Assembly: GCA_020845475.1 (NCBI GenBank)
Contig: JADLFN010000063.1
Span: 19,935 to 83,934 of the forward strand
Length of the DNA: 64,000 nucleotides
Reading direction: 5' to 3'
Source: Planctomycetota bacterium
GTDB taxonomy: Bacteria; Planctomycetota; UBA8742; UBA2392
The notes beneath the pieces are model-generated. The model saw only the letters and a program-made list of their open reading frames with translations, was not told the DNA's origin and did no database searches. Made by a program: the position numbers and the translations under genes. This document shows, one piece after another, positions 62,688 through 64,000 of the stretch (positions are counted from its first letter, which is position 1; each line of letters begins with the position of its first letter).

Positions 62688-63251
62688 ATGCACGACGCCA
62701 TTCGCAAGCTTGCTGCACTTGTCAGCCTCAAGGAGATCTCGCGTCTGCGTGAGCTGGCGCGAGATGTTTCGCGTTCGCCGCGCGTGTACTACATCCTGCT
62801 GGTATTGGTGTTGGAAGCACGGAGTTCGGCGCCCGACCTCGATGGGCGCGCGGCGCCGATGACCCGCAAGGCCCTGCTCAGCTGGCTGGTCATCTTCCAA
62901 TGTGCTGAGTCGCGCGAAGCCTTGCGCAAACTGCTGAAAACCTTGCAGTTGGCGCGCATGGTGGAGCTCAAGGGCAGCCAGGTACGCGTTTCGCGTACTG
63001 TCTTAGATGACTTGGCCGCGTTGGGGACGCCCGCCGCCGGGAGTTCGCCGATTCCCTCCGGAGCGCAGAGTGAATTGCCTTCTCTCTCCGGAGCAAAGGC
63101 TCAAGTGCCGTTTCCATCCGGAGCAACGGCTCAGCCAATGCCTGTGGCATCCCGAGCCCCATCGATCCAGGGAGGCGCAATCCAGTCCGGACAGTTCCCC
63201 CAGAACATCACCGATTTCATCAATTGGATTCAGGCCAACTGGAAGGTCTAG
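62688..63251 (+). CDS. Hypothetical protein with winged-helix-like N-terminus and repeat tail
   Basis: 187 residues. The ATG is preceded by AAGGATACCTCC. Residues 1-112 are helical and end KGSQVRVSRTVLDDLAALG, which could be a winged helix of a small regulator. Residues 115-160 are Ser/Pro/Gly-rich with three imperfect units of period ten (PSGAQSELPS, SGAKAQVPFP, SGATAQPMPV), encoded by 30-bp DNA repeats. The C-terminus (INWIQANWKV) is aromatic. I do not recognise the family. It lies beside integrase remnants and is probably cargo of an element. Confidence 0.6.
   Translation: MHDAIRKLAALVSLKEISRLRELARDVSRSPRVYYILLVLVLEARSSAPDLDGRAAPMTRKALLSWLVIFQCAESREALRKLLKTLQLARMVELKGSQVRVSRTVLDDLAALGTPAAGSSPIPSGAQSELPSLSGAKAQVPFPSGATAQPMPVASRAPSIQGGAIQSGQFPQNITDFINWIQANWKV
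63057..63146 (+). repeat. Three-copy 30-bp imperfect tandem repeat inside the hypothetical gene
   Basis: TCCGGAGC recurs at 63057, 63087 and 63117, exactly 30 bp apart. The unit encodes a ten-residue Ser/Pro/Gly-rich peptide. It is a likely site of copy-number change. Confidence 0.7.
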
Positions 63252-63307
63252 GCTTGGGACACCCAAGGCGCTGGTATGAGGCCGCCGGCGCTTTCGGCAC
63301 CAACGTG

Positions 63308-63345
63308 GTCAACCTCTGTCAACCCGCCGTCAACCCACGTCAACC
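63308..63345 (+). repeat. Four GTCAACC direct repeats with helical-turn spacing
   Basis: GTCAACC starts at 63308, 63318, 63329 and 63339 (steps 10, 11, 10 bp). All face the same side of the helix, as in an operator or iteron array. No replication initiator gene is near. It lies 57 bp after the hypothetical gene. Confidence 0.6.
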
Positions 63346-63785
63346 CGGATTAGTTCAGATTCGTGCTGCACTCGCTGCCCATCTGATGCTACCGCGTAGG
63401 TTTGGAGCGTGAGTTCTGGCATTTCTTGGTAAAAATCGGAACTGAAGTTCCCCCTGGCATCGGCGAACTTCTCGCGAAGCGCTTCGGCGCCTTGCGTCTG
63501 CCCGCGCTGGCCGCTACGCCCCTCGGCTTGGAAAGCCCGAACATGAGCGTCTTGCGGCGGCCGATAGAAAGTTAGCGCGGTCCTTCGCGATTGGCCGAGT
63601 CCCGGGAATAAGTGCCCCGAAAACAATTCTTGTTGCCTTGGAAAGTGCTCTACTGAGCGGCTCCGCGGCATTTCGACCATTATCGGCACGATCGGCCCCT
63701 GAACCTCCAGGGCACTTCGGAATCCGCCCAAACGGTCCTATCTATAGAGGCACATAGCATCCAGCCGGTTTCCGGCTGTGTGCTG
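63346..63785. other. 440-bp stretch without a supported gene
   Basis: Only shadow-like short frames are visible. A 7-bp hairpin, CAGCCGG-TTT-CCGGCTG (63762-63778), lies just before the terminator. No tRNA, repeat array or promoter was recognised. Confidence 0.5.
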
Positions 63786-63816
63786 CCGGCCCCGTTTTGG
63801 GGCCGGTTCTCTTTTT
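63786..63816 (+). terminator. Rho-independent terminator
   Basis: Stem CCGGCCCC (63786-63793), loop GTTTT, GGGGCCGG (63799-63806), then TTCTCTTTTT. Strong 8-bp GC stem with U-run on the plus strand. It would end plus-strand transcription before the gene at 63864 and separate it from the island. Confidence 0.85.
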
Positions 63817-63863
63817 GGCCATCCGGATTGCACTTTGCGCTCCGGATGGGCGGGGAGGCTTTT

Positions 63864-64000
63864 GTGATCTACTTGAAGAAACTGGCGCTGGTTGCGGTTT
63901 TGGCCGTGGCCGCGCTGATCTGGTTTCCCGTGCTTGCCTTGCGCGGCATCTTTGCCGCTTTGAACTGGCTGGGGCAAACGCTCCTGCGGGGCCTGAAGAA
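63864..64000 (+). CDS. Small membrane-associated protein, 3' end outside the window
   Basis: Open frame from GTG at 63864 with GGGGAGG 5 bases upstream. The 45 visible residues start VIYLKKLALVAVLAVAALI and form a hydrophobic helix followed by FPVLALRGIFAALNWLG and Lys/Arg. It may be a signal anchor or a short inner-membrane protein. Too little is visible for a family. Confidence 0.55.
   Translation, partial: MIYLKKLALVAVLAVAALIWFPVLALRGIFAALNWLGQTLLRGLK

Noticed and set aside
63308..63345. Plasmid or phage replication origin
   Set aside because: The GTCAACC array is iteron-like but no initiator gene or AT-rich stretch is nearby.
63330..63731. 133-codon minus-strand frame in the island
   Set aside because: No start signal, no motif and shadow-like composition.

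Overview
The window looks like chromosomal DNA of a high-GC, Gram-negative-type bacterium, most likely a member of the Planctomycetota. I infer this from gene content, not from a search. The pointers are two giant membrane-anchored Ser/Thr kinases carrying WD40, TPR or PDZ regions, a secreted alpha/alpha-toroid (squalene-cyclase-like) repeat protein, an oversized oligopeptide-binding protein, tandem ClpS paralogues, and a cytochrome b fused to c-type haem sites. Base composition was judged by eye only.

Layout. 1-6220 (+): glycolysis and potassium (gpmI, cut by the window edge, then pgi, trkH, trkA) followed by a Xer recombinase. 6223-14143 (-): L-serine dehydratase behind a 2211-residue kinase/WD40/TPR protein. 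14270-16260 (+): moaA, a VOC protein, queF. 16268-20913 (-): a DUF58 protein, a translationally coupled dinB-ccmB-ccmC-ccmD string and an NtrC-type regulator. 21045-27059 (-): oppA-oppB-oppC, whose OppC carries a domain of about 465 residues inside the permease fold. 27192-30924 (+): rbfA, fur, a Tat-dependent Rieske protein and a cytochrome b with two CXXCH sites. 30987-37214: an unknown polytopic protein, a small HTH protein overlapping a DUF2520 oxidoreductase, a DUF2238 membrane protein, a beta-helix lipoprotein, acpS and a PH-like membrane protein. 37269-41084 (+): carB and a lone receiver. 41094-47440 (-): a second giant kinase behind a TPR protein that looks 5'-truncated. 47762-54330: typA, orn, the toroid protein, nadA, a 75-residue membrane peptide. 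54331-61714 (-): a nucleotidyl cyclase/AAA/TPR regulator, a NIL-domain protein, purA, a glycosyltransferase and two clpS-like genes.

61811-64000 is accessory DNA. It holds a tRNA-Arg(CCT) gene, a decayed tyrosine-integrase C-terminus, a 3' fragment of a tRNA-Cys gene that reads as a phage or island attachment site, a second integrase-like tail sharing a 34-nt repeat with the first, and a hypothetical gene with 30-bp repeats. Beyond that are four phased GTCAACC repeats, an intrinsic terminator and a new gene running off the end.

How the genes fit together. The Ccm proteins would mature the c-type haems of the bc-type complex encoded at 28295-30924, and the Fur-family regulator next to that complex could tie it to metal or peroxide status. 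The two giant kinases, the cyclase/AAA protein and two unpaired response regulators make this a signalling-rich segment. Most remaining genes are housekeeping (glycolysis, NAD, purine and carbamoyl-phosphate synthesis, RNA decay, ribosome maturation).

The strongest candidates for something new are the OppC insertion, the cytochrome b variant that appears to lack one haem-ligand histidine, the HEPN-like N-terminus of the giant kinase, the divergent second ClpS, and two perfect palindromes sharing a GTAGGG(A/G)CG end.
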